DNA of 64,000 nucleotides from Trichuris trichiura. Its lineage: Eukaryota > Nematoda > Enoplea > Trichinellida > Trichuridae. A program made the position numbers and the translations under genes. This document shows, piece by piece, positions 11,425 to 24,598 of the stretch. Location of the stretch: NCBI GenBank assembly GCA_037903355.1, contig JBAJFE010000015.1, positions 434,001 to 498,000 of the forward strand, given 5' to 3'. The notes beneath the pieces were generated by a model. It worked only from the letters and a program-made list of their open reading frames with translations. It made no database searches and was not told where the DNA came from. How positions within the stretch are numbered: position 1 is the stretch's first letter; each line of letters begins with the position of its first letter.

Positions 11425-13080
11425 TTACAAAAAAATAGCTTTTGTTGCACGGATAGATGATGAATTATTTTTAGGCGAAAACAACATTGCAGTTGTTGTA
11501 GTGTATTTCACCGTGATACTATTGCATTCTATGTTTTGCATGCTGAATTGGATAATGAAATAAAGAATTTTTGGGAGGTCCTTCGGGTGAAATGCCAAAG
11601 TAAAACTGACCCAAAGCAGTGTGCATTGTTCTCGATGTCTTGGCAAAGTTTTGTCACGTTTTGAACTAATAACCGCCCATCCATACGTTGGTAGGGCATC
11701 CAGTTTCAGCCGAAAGTCAGAACCTACAAGAAGAACTACACGACATTCTGTTCCATTGGTAAGAATTCATGTTTGCATGCCGGGAGTGTTAATAACATTG
11801 AATTCTCACACATGTATTAATTGCATGACAGTGATCTCATATATCTATTTGTGTGACATCCTCATGTATTACATCATGGCATGATATAGGTTTGAATGTG
11901 TCGCGTTGTGCTCGTATATAATCTCAAATGTATGGGATAGTATTGTTCTCTCGTTTGACCGTTGGATTCTGGTTATGGGCTTGTAGGTTTTCATTAGAGG
12001 AGGTACGGTGTAGAAGTTGCGAAGTTTACAATGGTTAAAATTGTCTGCAATGGTTAACAAATGGTGTTATATGTTCACAAAGACACAATCCACAAATCGT
12101 TTGTCACGGACGCGATTACAAGGAAAGCAAAGTCGGAAAATGACCGCTCATTTGGCACAATCGGATCAAAGGTGATGACAAAAAATATGTGAACTGTATG
12201 CAAACTCGGTTGGCCAATTGTGAGCAGCAGAGATTATTTTGAGAAAGGATAAAAAGTGCAAGGTGTGCCGAAAGAAGCAAATGGAAAAGTCACGAATTGA
12301 AAAGTTAAAAAACAATTTAATGGGAATTGAAGAGCTCAAGCAAGATTATGCAATGCTAGCGGAAGAAAGCAGCAGCGACAAGCACAAGAATGGAAGGACT
12401 ACTGTCACAAAGACAACAAAAAGCCTCAAGATCAACGACAAGCGCGACAGGGCAACATGCGACAGACTTGAAATGTACAGAGCAGTTGAAAAGAAAAGAA
12501 AGTTTAAAACCACAAGACATCCACAGCAATTTTGGCACCTTCTGTCATCCTCACACTGACCAATGGACCTGTGGACCTTCATGAAACATATTTTGCTCTG
12601 AAATGGGGATACTATACCGTACCTTCTCTGATGGAAATGGACCGCATGTTGCCTATTCTTAAAAAGTACAACACCTGAGAGTAGGAGTTGTACCACTTGC
12701 TTGTAACCCGTGGAGCCATACCGTTCCTCTGGTACCTATATACCTGCATGCGAAGTATGAATGTCGCTCCCATGGGTCTAAAATATCTAATGGAGTCCTA
12801 TAACGTACAGCGGTCTAGTAGTGGGTATGATTCCTAGATGTATGATTGGAATTGAAGCATACATGTTAGATTGGCATGGAGTGTATAACCCCTGTGCTGA
12901 TGGATGTTCTGGCACTGGCATGTTGCCTTCACGTAGAGGGTACATCTCCTACGAGCGTAAATGTTCTTGCATGAAAGGACCGTGCTGACAGTATGATAAT
13001 CCAGCGAGAAAATTGTCATCGCTAACATAGTCATTGCATGAAAAGGAGTCACTGTGCAAGTCCATAAAATCATCTCATGA
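11425..13080. other. Non-coding or decayed sequence, copy 1
   Basis: Contains a partial foldback arm at 11667-11703 (cgcccatccatacgttggta). A 106-codon lysine-rich frame at 12239-12559 lacks an ATG at its start and is broken in copy 2 by small indels, so it is unlikely to be selected. Copy 2 also lacks 39 bp (12133-12171). Confidence 0.45.
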
Positions 13081-13136
13081 GGATGTCACACAAATAGTAG
13101 CATCCAACACATTGCATGCTGGAGATCACTGAAAAG

Positions 13137-13770
13137 TGCATGTCGAAGTCATTGCATCAGGGGGTACTCTCGAACCGCTTGACAAAGTCATCGCATGCGA
13201 GAGTACCCCTGTAGATCATGTCAAAATCATCGCATGCGGAGGGTAACCTCAAAATTGCATGTGAGAACCACAGCATGAGGGGATATCCTCAAAATTGCAT
13301 GTCAAAATCATCGCATGCGGAGGGTACCCTCAAAACCGCATGTCAGAATCATCGCATGCGGAGGGTACCCTCAAAATTGCCTGTCAAAATCATCGCATGG
13401 GGGAAATACTCTAATCTGCATGTCAAAATCACTGCATGAGGGGAGTACCCCCAAAATTGCATGTCAAAATCACTGCATGAGGGGGTACTCCCAAAATTTG
13501 CATGTCAGAATGATCGCATGCGGAGGGTATCCTCAAAATTGCATGTCAAAATCACCGCATGCGGAGGGTACCCTCCAAATTGCATGTCAAAATCATCGCA
13601 TGCGGAGGGTACCCTCAAAATTGCATGTCAGAATCATCGCATGGGGGAAATACACTAATCTGCATGTCGAAATCACTGCATGAGGGGAGTACCCCCAAAA
13701 ATGTATGTCAAAATCACTGCATGACGGGGTACTCCCAAAATTTGCATGTCAGAATGATCGCACGAGGGGG
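13137..13770. repeat. 41-bp minisatellite, copy 1 (about 15 units)
   Basis: Tandem units of about 41 bp with the core gcatgtcaaaatcatcgcat then gcggagggtaccctcaaaat. Two sub-types alternate: one with gcggagggtaccc, the other with gaggggagtaccccc. Since 41 is not a multiple of 3, all three plus frames are open in places, which explains the overlapping small ORFs. Each unit holds its own near-palindromes (gagggtaccctc, atgcgcat-like). Confidence 0.92.
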
Positions 13771-13809
13771 TATGACTCATCCATCCATCTCAGAAATAAC
13801 CGCATGAGA

Positions 13810-14780
13810 GGTTGTCACTCGCAATGTCACTCGAAACGTGGTAATGGGGAAGGAACCACGTGATCAAGAAAATCACACCAGGGGGAAGAAGGTTGCTCAA
13901 AAAAACCACTAAGTAAACAAAGACTTAAAAAACGCGCCGGATGCCGGCATAATACACTCGAATACAGGAGCGGATTCCCGATCCGTGCAAATACCAGGAA
14001 TCGGATCCACCAATAGGACCGAAAGAACCTGGCCGAAGACAACCCCCCTCCCAGAAAATGAACCAGGAGAGAGAGACTGAGAATGAAAGACTGAATGAAA
14101 AGAACTGAACATGATGAGAGAAACACCTCATCTGCTCAGAGGAGACAAGATATGAGAAGAGAATAATGATGATGAGAATGAGAGAATGATGATCACGAGA
14201 CGCGATCAGCTGAGAGCGCGATCCATAAGATGAATCCAGACCATGTCTTCGAACAGGAGACGATGCTGAACAGTGAAGTATGACAAAAAATTCGCGATGT
14301 GAAAAAATCACATCATAAAACAGAGAGATTCATACCCAAAACCAGGATATGATCTGCTCCGTCAGAGAAGATGAAGGAATGAAATGAGTTGCTGAGAAAA
14401 ATCTCAGCGATGATATATGCTGAAGTTGAAGACCAGTCCATTTCTTGTCCACAGAAGTGTCTTCGCCTTTGAAATGCCTTTACGAAACAGACGGACATCG
14501 GTCGACTCTAAAAAATTTATTGCCACTTGACGTCAGCAGAAGACAGACAATACCAAACGAGCGAGTCTTCTCTGCCACAGGTATGACAATATTTGGTCGT
14601 TTGACATTTTGACGGATTGATCAGACGGACAAATAGCGACGCAAAATATCGTGTTTCTTCAGCTGTTTTCTTTTTTCGACCTAAAATAATGCAAAAATCA
14701 ACATAAGCAAAAAATGACAAATTTCTTACTTTAAAAAATAGTTTCGAGCGTATTTTCAAAAAATAGTCCAATTGAACTGT
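13810..14780. other. Purine-rich stretch, no gene seen
   Basis: A strand-asymmetric region with GAGA/GATGA-rich plus strand (about 14040-14200). Copy 2 differs by several indels in the GAGA run (39585 onward). Minus-strand Ser/Phe-rich frames reflect composition only. Confidence 0.45.
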
Positions 14781-14797
14781 CAAGCGTCTTTGACTCG

Positions 14798-15065
14798 CCC
14801 TCCGTTTTGAAATGGTTGTCCAGTTTTGACCGGTCGTCCTTTCCTTTTTTCGTCTTCGTTTTTGGTCAATTAGACGATTGGCTGTCCGGAAAATTTTTTC
14901 TGCTTGATCCTCTTCACGAATTTTGAATGGCCCTCTCGGTTTGAAATTGTCGTCCCGTTTTGAGCTGACGTCCTTTCCTTTTTTTCGTCCTCTTTTTTGG
15001 TCGAGTTTACGATCCGCTGTTTGGACAATTTTCTCTGCTCTCTTTTCACGAATTTCGAATGGTCA
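14798..15065. repeat. Tandem pair of about 134-bp units, copy 1
   Basis: Two adjacent units share gtcctttcctttttttcgtc, ttttggtc, acgat(t/c)(g/c)gctgt and cacgaatttcgaatggcc-like words. The period is 134 bp by the gtcc positions 14818 and 14952. Same pair in copy 2 at about 40302-40570. Confidence 0.8.
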
Positions 15066-16659
15066 TTTCCTTTTAATTAGCCGTCAGCGAGATTCTAAAA
15101 GTTGAAAAAATGAAAGGTGCTTAAGACTAAAAGACTCACCATCTTTCATTCCAACATTGAACTGGTTTGTCCATCATCTTTTGAAGAATTCTTCATTTCT
15201 GTCGATCATCTCCATATGGCACCGTCATTCCGTCGTCCTGTCCAGCGATTCGTCTTTTCCAAATGGATCCTCCAACCGGCAGCATTTACCACTGGAATGA
15301 ACGAGCAGCGATCAGCAGTAGTCGCATAGGAGCAACTGCTCTGCAAGTCGGAACGAGCGAACACTGATTTTGAGCGTCTAGGTCTCGGCCACAATACTTT
15401 AGTGGTATGCAAATCACTGATTGACCTGATAAAAGGTCGTTTCAATAACCCACTTACTATTGACACATTGCTTGTAAGTATAGAATTTTATCGTTTCAGC
15501 GTATAAGAGGTTAAGCTACATCTTACAAGTGCAAACATTAGCACTGACTACTATACGATTAAAGCAAACAAATGCTCAAACAATTTCTTCCCTCTGGCTG
15601 ATATAATGAACTGATAACCTATTTCGTTGACCTTGAAGAACGATCGTATTTACTCTGATTGTATAAACATTGGGAGCAAAGAACGTTTTGAAATATGATT
15701 ATTCCTTTAAAAAGATATGATTTTAACGAATTCCTAAATGCTTAGTCTGATAACGTTCACTTAAAAGTTGCCTAATTTCTTCAGTAAGCGATAGGAAAAG
15801 GAAAAGAAGAATAAGTTTATCGAGAAAAAGAAAAAATAATACTCCTTTCCGTCAATTAGAATCTACGGTATTTCAAATTTACTCTAAAAAAGTGTGATGA
15901 ACAGAGAGACTGACTGCAGTGCATACAGCATTTTACAACCTTAAAATCCATGGCAACTGATAAAAGAACTGAAAGAGGCTTTGTTCTTAAAACAAATTTA
16001 CTTTTTGATGTTCCGTCTTTAATGGGGAACTAAATTACTGGTTTTCACGGGCGTATCCGTTTTCATGTTGGGTATACTTCACTTATTATCCTTAGGAATT
16101 TGAATGACAAACTTGCGGTAGATTTCGTGAACGGTCGGTTTCATGGGCAACTATCAATCGTCATTGAAAAAGAAAAATAAATTTAGGCTGGTTTTCCGGG
16201 CAAACTACATAACACATGAAAAACTTCCAAATAACTGCGTGCATTACTCCATTATTGTACTATTCAAAAAGATACGACGTATTGTTTTCTCATCTTTTCT
16301 TACCAAGTAGAGCTTTCAGGGCGGATTGTTGCTCGCCATCAACGCTGATTCAAAGGACCTTCGACATGGTGCGATAAACCTTAAATCTCAACTTAATAAG
16401 AAAATATTAGGAACAATAATTACATCTCTGAATAGAGGTTGTGCTTTTACATAAACGTTATGTTCACAATCAAATAGAATCACGGTTTAAGAGTTTTTAT
16501 CGTAAAGGATTTATATTCACAGCTATCCATTGTAGATGGGAATTAACTGGTGGAAGTTTGTTGAAATGTCAATTATTTTCCAGTTTCTGATTTGGCCATC
16601 GTTTAAACTCTGGTTAAAGCCGTTAAAGTTTGTATGTAGTGTGGTGTGCTCTATGTTGG

Positions 16660-17000
16660 CACAAAATTGTCTTCGATAATTTTTTCTTCCTTCTTTCTCT
16701 TCCCCTTTGTTCGAATTTTTCTACCTTATTCCTTTCCTTCTTCTTTAATAGTCCTTCGTCGTTTCTTTTCTTCTTTCTCATCTTTTTCTTGGTGCCTTCT
16801 ATGCTTCCTTTCCGTCTTTTATATCATCCTGCTTTCTACGGCTTTCCTGTTCCATCGCTTTATTCTTGTCCGCTTGCCACTATGAATTGTATTCATTTGC
16901 GTTTCTTTCATTATTCTTTTGTTCTTTCTTTACCTCAATTTTACTGTATTCTTAAATATTCGAGCAAACAACACAGTTGTTCGCTTTATCTGTTTGCTTC
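16660..17000. repeat. Pyrimidine-rich tract, copy 1
   Basis: A long C/T-rich plus strand (ttccttctttctcttcccc style) that yields Phe/Ser/Leu-rich frames. Copy 2 carries an extra block of roughly 40 bp here (42195-42240), which changes the predicted peptide; this argues against coding. Confidence 0.6.
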
Positions 17001-17399
17001 TCTACTCATACCTTTTATACACCGGCAACTTCAACCTGTTTAAAGAGAGCTTAAACGACGAGCACTTTTGAAACTGGAAAACAATTCGCAATACCCACTT
17101 TTCTGAAAACATTTACTTTAAATCTAAAACTGAAAGAAATCTATCATTCTCTTCTATAATTAATTCACGTCATACCGTTTACGTGCGTTACTTTTCACGT
17201 TTAACTGCAAATACATAAAAGTATCCCGACGATGACAAAATAACCTTTCAAGTCAGACTGACTCGCTTTCTTTTCACGCAACTCTCACGTTCAGCTGCAG
17301 TCGACATGCACCTTTCCTAGTTAAGCTAAACATACCTTTTTTTCCAAATGAAACAAATTTACGCACAGTTAAAATATGACGTCCCAGTTTGACGTGCCT

Positions 17400-20200
17400 T
17401 CTTTTGACGCAAAAGTGAAAAGGCGTTAGGTGTTTGTTTGGCGCGTCTTTTTGTGACGCGAAACGGTTTCACGCAGCCACCGGTAGCTTTCTCGCAGACA
17501 AAATACTTGTCCACGCGCTCCGGAGGCCTCATCACTATTTTTGAAAATAGTGGTACCTGCTTTTCCTTTATCTACTGTACCATTAATCCAAAAACTAGCA
17601 TTTTATCGTATTTCCAGCTGTCCGGTGCTCGCACAAGCACTGAAAAATCGGAGTGGCACTAACCGTAAGTATAGGGGCACTATATTAGCCAGTTAAAAGT
17701 TCCTGCATGCGCCCCCAAGAATATACAAGTGCGGCTCCAATGGGACACCACAATCATAGCAATCTGCAGATTCCTAAGCTCTATAGCGGGGCAGCACAGC
17801 CATCTGTTGGCAACACGCATTAAGGAGTACGATTGTGCCCGTAACTTTCAATTTCGTTTCGGATGAAGTGATGGTGCAAAAAACTGCTTCGTTCTCGCTC
17901 GGCTTTTTTTATCTTTTTCGCAAAAGCGTTTTAGCGCGTCTGTAACCGTCTCGAAAATAATACCGTTCTCATGCGAGCGTTAGACGGCTAGTGACTATTT
18001 TTGAAAATACTACTCCCTTCTTATCGTTAATCTACTGTACGAAGAATGTAAAGACAAAATTTTTTCATATCTCCAGCATCCCGTAGCTCAAACGATCTCG
18101 GAAAAATCCGATCTATGCTCTCTATAATTATGCGGCTATGATATTCGCTACTTAAACTACTTCGTCTATGCGCGTCCTGGCTATACAAGAGCGGTTTTGG
18201 TCGAACTCCTCCACAACCGAAACCTATAGCTTCCAGAAGCCAGAATAATGCAGGACTACGTTTATGCCGGCTACGTTAGATTTGGATTCAAATGAAGCCA
18301 TCGCGCAAAAAAAGGGGCTCATTATAGTTCTGCGTTTCCGTTCCCATAACAGAGAACCGATACTGCGCTACTGAAGCGCTCTCGCACACAAAACACTAGT
18401 CGGGCGCGCAGAGGAAGGCCTATGAGTATTTTTGAAAAACGTGGTACCTGCTTTTCGTACATCTACTGTACGAAGAAAGAAATTTCTCCTATTTCAAGCC
18501 TAACTGGCTCGAAAACTCCGAATGCTGCTCTCCATAAGTATAGGAACATAATACTCGCTACGTAAAGTTGTTCGTCCATGCGCGGCCAGTGCACAGACGA
18601 GCGCCTTTTGTCAATCACCGCTACAAACAAAACTAACAGTTTCCATAGTCTCTATCCGACCCAGAGCATCCACTTAGCAGCAAGGAGGATGCATCGAACA
18701 CGTTTTTGGGCACTCCTTTCGATTTAGTTTCAAATGAAGCCATCGCGCAGAAGAACAGGCTCCCTATCGGTCCGCGTATCAAATCCCACTCCGCAAGAAA
18801 GCAGCAGCGCTACTACAGCCCTCTAGCGCACAAAAAACTTTTCCGCCGCGCATGCGACGCCTAGTTAAGAATTTTGAAAATACTGGTACCTGCTTTTCGT
18901 TCATCTACTGTACGAAGAATGTAAAAAGACTCGCTTTCATGTTTCTGCTCTCCCGTTGCAGAAATGAGCTCCAAAAAACGGGAATATGGCTCTGCGTAGG
19001 TATACGCGCATAATATTCGGCGGTTAAACTTCTTCATTACCGTGCCCCCAGGGCAAGGAAAAACAACTTCAGTCAAACACCGCCATCAGGAAGTCTAACA
19101 GCTTCTACGACTCGTACGAGACTCAACACAGCTGTATAAAAGCTAGTACGGTGCATGATTTGGTTTCTGCGGCCACTTTCCATTTCTGCTCGGATGATGG
19201 GATCACGAGCAAAAACAGGGTGAGTTTCCCTTGGTGTTCCCGCTCCCACTTTGCAGGAGCATCATAGCGGCTCTACGGCTTTTTCACGGACGAAAGACCT
19301 ATCCGGCGCGCAGCGGACAGCCTGCGAGTACTGTTGAAAATATCGGTACCTGAGTTTCGTTCACCTACTGTACGAGGAATGTAAAAAAAGAACTATTTCT
19401 TGTTTTCGGCCGCGGATTGTCCAAACGAGCGACGAAAAATCTCAACATTGCTCTCCATAAGTATAGCGACATAATATGCGCTAGCTAAAGTCCTTCCTCC
19501 ATGCGCGCTGAATGTATAAAAGAGCGGCTTGCGTCGAACACCGCCAAGGGAACGAACGAAATCTATAGCTTCCAAAGTTTCTACGCGACCCAAAGTAGCT
19601 ATTTAAAAAAAGGAATGATGCAGGAATACTTTTCTGCCCGCTGCTCTCTGTTTGGTTTCAAATAAAACCATCGCACAGAAAAACAGTCTCGTTACCAGTC
19701 CGCACTCCCGTTCCCATTCCGCAGGACGATTACAGGTCCACTGTAGCCATCTCGGCGACAAAAGATTTCTCCAACGCGAAGGGGGCGGCCTGTGACTATT
19801 TCTGAAATTACCGCTACCTGCTTTTCGTTCGTCTACTGTACGAAAAATGTAAAAAAGAAGTTTTTCTTATTTTCGGCTTTCCGTTCAGTACCCGACCTCT
19901 GAAAACTAGGAATATGGCTCCGCTTAACTATAGGCACATACTATTCGCCAGTTATACTACGTCTTCTAGGTGCCTCCAGGTTTTTGAAGAGCAACTTTAG
20001 ACGATCACGGCCATCAAGAGATATAATGGCGTCGAGGAGTCGTACAGGAACCAACACAGCTGTCTAAAATATAGAACATTTCAGGATTATGTTTCTGGCA
20101 CTACTTTCCATATCGCATCGAAAGGGAAAGGGATCGCTCAGAAAAGCAGGCCGCTGTTGCTGAGCTTTTCGTTTCCCATTCAGCTAAATGATCTTTGAAA
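17400..20200. repeat. Degenerate tandem array of about 450-bp units, copy 1
   Basis: A landmark block of the form ttttgaaaat..tggtacctgc followed by ttttcgttcatctactgtac and gaagaatgtaaaa recurs at 17541, 17999, 18424, 18871, 19333 and 19798, giving spacings of 458, 425, 447, 462 and 465 bp. Each unit also carries ctccataagtatag-like, cataatattcgc-like and cttcgtccatgcgcg-like words, plus tataaaag in some. The units are well diverged from each other but closely match their counterparts in copy 2, so the array predates the large duplication. Confidence 0.85.
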
Positions 20201-20647
20201 GACCATCAAGGAAGACAGAGTTTTAACAAATCTCACACTAACGATCACTGAAAAGAAACAGCGGAATGAAAACCATAAGCGCAAACGATCTTCTCAGATA
20301 TCGGTACACTAGAGGAAAAGATAAGGGAATTGGGAAAGTCTCTTAAATTTTATTTAAAGTACAAAAAGGTCACCCAATATCTACTTCATAATCTGAAGCG
20401 ACAAACTCTTAGTTTCGGAGGACAAACGTTAAAGCATCTTGTACGTAGTTGAATGCAGCTGTTCGAACCTTTATGCAGAAGAAACTGAGCTGAACGTAAG
20501 TGAGCGATTCAAAGAACATAAGAAACATTTAATCTGGTTTAAATTTACTCATTTGAGGAGCAACGTCTCGCCGGTTTAACACACTGAGCATTATAACTAA
20601 AAATTACATACGTACATTCATGATTAACAAAAATTCAGAAATCTAGG

Positions 20648-22090
20648 ATAAGCTATGCTTCAGATGCGTACCTGATCCTCCACTATTACTATCTCGGAGC
20701 CGTAACTACAGACTCTATACAAGACGTATTAGTTCAAAGTTAATACAGCACAAGGAATCTATTCTCGAAGAACTAAATTATGTCTGAAAGACGCTCAAGG
20801 AAGACGGATTTTCAACAAACCTGATAGAATAGATCACTGATAAAAGATTCAGCCGTCGGCAGTTTTCTACAGGGGAGTGAACACCAATGCCTTACTTGAT
20901 TCTTCCACGATATCGCTAGATTACGGGAAAGGTGAAACAACTGGGAAAGCCTCTTGAATTTCAATTAGAGTCCAAAAAGATTACCCAATATCTGTCCCAT
21001 ATTCTGAAGTGACAAACCCTTAGTTTCGGGGGATAACCGCATGGCATTACGTACGAAATTGAATCCAGTTGCTCAGTGGAAACACTAGCGCAGACTAATC
21101 TTGCGCTGAAGACGGGAACCGTGTCCTCCTGAACGCTGCGCTTAATGAAAGTTTTCACGGGATCGAAATTCCATACTTCAATTACGCAATAAGTACTTAT
21201 AGTGTTATAGTTTTCTATAGAGAGTTATGGATCAGACCGACGAAAAAATATAGAATCGAATTGCACTATTTTTTTTTAAAAAGACGAAGAAAAAGAAAAG
21301 AATTACAATCTTGTTGAAAGGTACGATAAGTTTAAAAACTTTAAACAAAGCATAGGCATAATCAACAACATTCTTGCCACTTAGAAAGGTAACTATTGTA
21401 AAAACAATTCTACGAGTTTTTTCAGCTGAAACATTACGCAAGAAATTAGCAATAATCGAAAGGCGGAGTATTAACTACAGACTACTACGTAAACAATTTC
21501 GTAAGAAGCCTTGGATGACGTTGAGCAACTATCAATGTCAAGCTTACCTTGATACGACATGGGACAGCTTGCGTTGAATTACTGATCCTTCGTCTAAATG
21601 CACCGCGACCAAAACCGAATACCGATAAGAAAAGTATGCAGGTTCAGCTATCGACAACCTGACCGTATTTTGAAATTTTAAAATATTTAACGTGGCTAGG
21701 TTGAAGATTCTTTTGCTGCAAAACTGTTATTTCGTGTTTTCATTGACTGTTCACTCATCAGCTTTTTCACCGACATTCGAGAAACGATTCCATATTCTTC
21801 TTCATTTTACGACTTGATCAATTCTTGAGATCTCTTTCGCGTAAACAATGCTTGAACGCTACAGAACTCTTACTAAGCTGCATCTTTTTGCCACTCCACT
21901 CATACAGGTGAACGACAGTCACCTTTACCGCTTTAAACGCACAAAAATGTTCCGCCGTTTTTCTTTTCTGGTTGATCTGAATGTAGGAGCGGAGGAGAAA
22001 TTAAAAGAATCTTTAATCTGACTGTTGTGAGTTTGCTTTCGCCCCAAAAGCTATGCAGGAAACTTGGACGAAGTAATAAAGCAAAAAACT
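20648..22090. repeat. 1.45-kb repeat unit, single instance in copy 1
   Basis: Starts at about aagctatgcttcagatgcgt and ends near aataaagcaaaaaactgaca. The same unit occurs twice in copy 2, at about 46966-48470 and 49733-51200. No recognisable protein; the short frames are not shared intact by all three instances. Confidence 0.85.
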
Positions 22091-22094
22091 GACA

Positions 22095-22915
22095 ATGTGG
22101 TTTCTTCGTACGGGACCGTATGTTTTCACAATGCAAAAGTTTTATTACGGAATAATTCCCGTTTAATGTGTTAAATAACTCCGGAGCTTTCGGGTCGACC
22201 GAGACCCGTGTTCAGCGGGTGTGACATACTTACTGGAGTGAAACTTCGCCGTGTCAAATCCATTTTCACCATACAGAAACTGCAAATAGAACGCACTTGT
22301 CCGTAGCCAGATCAGAAGTAACGACAGAAGCATCTGGATGACGCTACTGTCAGAATCTCGCAAGGTAACATTGTAGTTTGTCATAAGGCTTTCCAGACGT
22401 TTAATTATGCATCGTTGAGGATATCCCCTGCGGCCTGTCTTCATTGCCATGTCGATTAATTCCTGGAAACTTAAAACATGTAAACTTGCAAAAGGCAGCT
22501 TCATTTGTCACCTCTGGATCAGCCAGACCGTGAAAGAAGAATTTTTGCCTCTTCAAACCGCTTAGAATTTTTTGGATGACAAATCTATGACTGCACGGGG
22601 ACAAATGAAAGCATCTGAAAGAGAGTAACGCCTGAAGGCGTCCGCCCGCTCTCCAAGTCCACCTGACCCAACATGCAAGCCATTTGAAACTGATTCATTT
22701 TAAAACTTGAATAGCAAACTTCAGCTGCTAAAATACTTTACGCATCGTACCGACGTTCCGTTGGCTTCCAGTTCGATCAATAAGGATAAAGAATTAACCG
22801 GAAAGGGGTTTTCCAGACCATCAGGAAAGGAGGCTCTAAGCACAACTGTTCGACTTTTAAAAGTTTGAAACGATACAGTCAATGATTCGCTTGTTAGTTT
22901 AAGTCGTTTAAGGTA
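22095..22915. other. Segment present only in copy 1, with an unidentified minus-strand ORF
   Basis: Copy 2 goes straight from the 1.45-kb unit to tcttgtcgcatgcaacaaa (51204), whereas copy 1 has about 820 extra bases before the same word. On the minus strand 22163-22504 is open for 113 codons with a fairly protein-like composition, including a hydrophobic run near residues 58-72. A second frame overlaps upstream (22401-22604). I recognise no family. It may be a gene fragment carried in with an insertion, or noise. Confidence 0.35.
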
Positions 22916-22919
22916 TCAG

Positions 22920-24590
22920 TTCTTGTCGCATGCAACAAACACTCTATCTGCTTCGCTTCTTCAGCTTGTTCGCTGTTCAAGCTGGTTTCCAATAACTCCT
23001 CCGAAGAGTCACGAAAATTGATAAGATTCAGCTTTACTCAAAACATGCTAATATTTGCACTGAGAAAATCAATGTTACTTTTGTTTTACACATGTCATGC
23101 TAATGTGCAGAGGACAGAAGTTGAGAAGTCAAATGCTTAATTTTTTGAGTAAGAAAAAGATCAGCAACACATCTAGTCAGCTGGTGATTAGATCTCTGCG
23201 GTGGCGAAACTCTGACCGCACTACTTCAACAGATAGTGAAGTTCACTTCTCTTAATCCGTAAGGGAAGGCTCAAACGAGTTTCACCAATAAATGAGACAG
23301 CAACAGCAGCACGATGATACAAACGAAACTACTGAACGATTGTACAGTGAAAGTTTTTCCCCTGTTGACTCATTGTTTAAAGACACTACATCGTATTTAA
23401 CCGTTAGAGCTTTCCTTGTGTTGTTTTGTTAGTTTTTTTCTCCGCAAAATAATCTACGTTAGACTTTGCACCCCAAAATATATGCTACGTTTTGCGTATG
23501 TGCGGAAGTGGTGCACCTGCCTTCTGAAACACGTATTGTAAAAAATTTGAATTCGAACTATCATGATTAACAGGTTCAGTGTTAACTGAAGCTCTATTGT
23601 TTATGCCTTTTAACGGCAAAGAACCACTCAATACTCGACGGGAGAAACAAAATTTCGTCAATGAATTCCACCTACTGTGTTGGAAACGATGTCAAATGAG
23701 CATCTGACTCGGTCACCCAAAATTAATAGCAAACTTTTGTGTAATGATAAAAATGTTTAACAATTTTCCAGATTTCAGGTAATTTTTTTGTGTCATCGTG
23801 AGAAGGATAAACTACGACGGTTGTCTGTAAGTAGACCACGACCTAGACATTTTCACTACGAAAGTCAGTTTTCCCGACTGCAATTCAATTCTCATAAATA
23901 AATGTTCCTGATTTCTTGTTGCTGCCCACTCACTCGCAAGCAGTCGTCATTTTTTAACCTGCCGACGATGGGATAAGAAGTTTTAATGTTTTCAAAATTA
24001 CTTAGTCACGATAGATCGTCGCATACTACCAATTGCGCTTCACAATAAATAAATTGAGAATAATCTATAAAAGCCAACCCAAACTATTATTCCAATAATT
24101 TCATCATCGATCAGTCAAACTACCATTTACAGGCTTTAGTTTGAATGATCGAGTCCCTACACTGTGCGGCATGAAAAAAAAATTCAAATGAAGAATTAAA
24201 GCATGGAATACCTATTAGAGTGTCCTTTCCGCATCCGGAAGATTCAGCGTGTCTCTTACAGCCGGTTTACCGCAGCTATCTAATGGACTGATCACTTTTC
24301 GCGTTTTCTATTTGCCTAAATATAACATTTAATTTGAGCAATGAAGAACGGTGGTGACAACAAACTTTTTTGGTCAGGATAATATCTTGAACACCTAATG
24401 CAAAGCCATGAAGTTGCAGGTAAGTAGTGAACAGGCGGGAAAAGCAAGAAAGATGTCGGCAAGCCACTTCTGGCCCAAAAAGCTGAAAAATAAAAGTTGA
24501 ATCCTCAATTCAACCACTCGGCCGAATACAACCTCACAAACTGTTGTTCTAACCGCACAGAAGCAAAGAAAATGTAAAAACTCTTATATC
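22920..24590. other. AT-rich copy 1 sequence, no gene seen
   Basis: Collinear with 51204-52868 in copy 2. Contains a word group near 24029-24135 (aatctataaaagccaaccca) that is also found in copy 2 twice, at 49620-49735 and 52306-52410. No coding signal. Confidence 0.5.
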
Positions 24591-24598
24591 GCCTATGC

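Noticed and set aside
12239..12559. Lysine-rich 106-codon frame
   Set aside because: It begins without an ATG and is broken by small indels in copy 2.
13137..13770. CRISPR-like array
   Set aside because: Units are contiguous 41-bp repeats with no unique spacers, and the genome is eukaryotic.
13218..13807. Overlapping frames of 65-122 codons with repeated SKSSHAEG/MRRVPSK peptides
   Set aside because: All three frames of a 41-bp tandem repeat are open by chance; no start context or splice signals.
16630..17043. 137-codon Phe/Ser/Leu-rich frame
   Set aside because: Translation of a pyrimidine-rich tract; copy 2 has an extra block of roughly 40 bp that changes it.
20440..20480. tRNA B-box-like gttcgaacc word
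   Set aside because: No matching A box or cloverleaf could be drawn around it.
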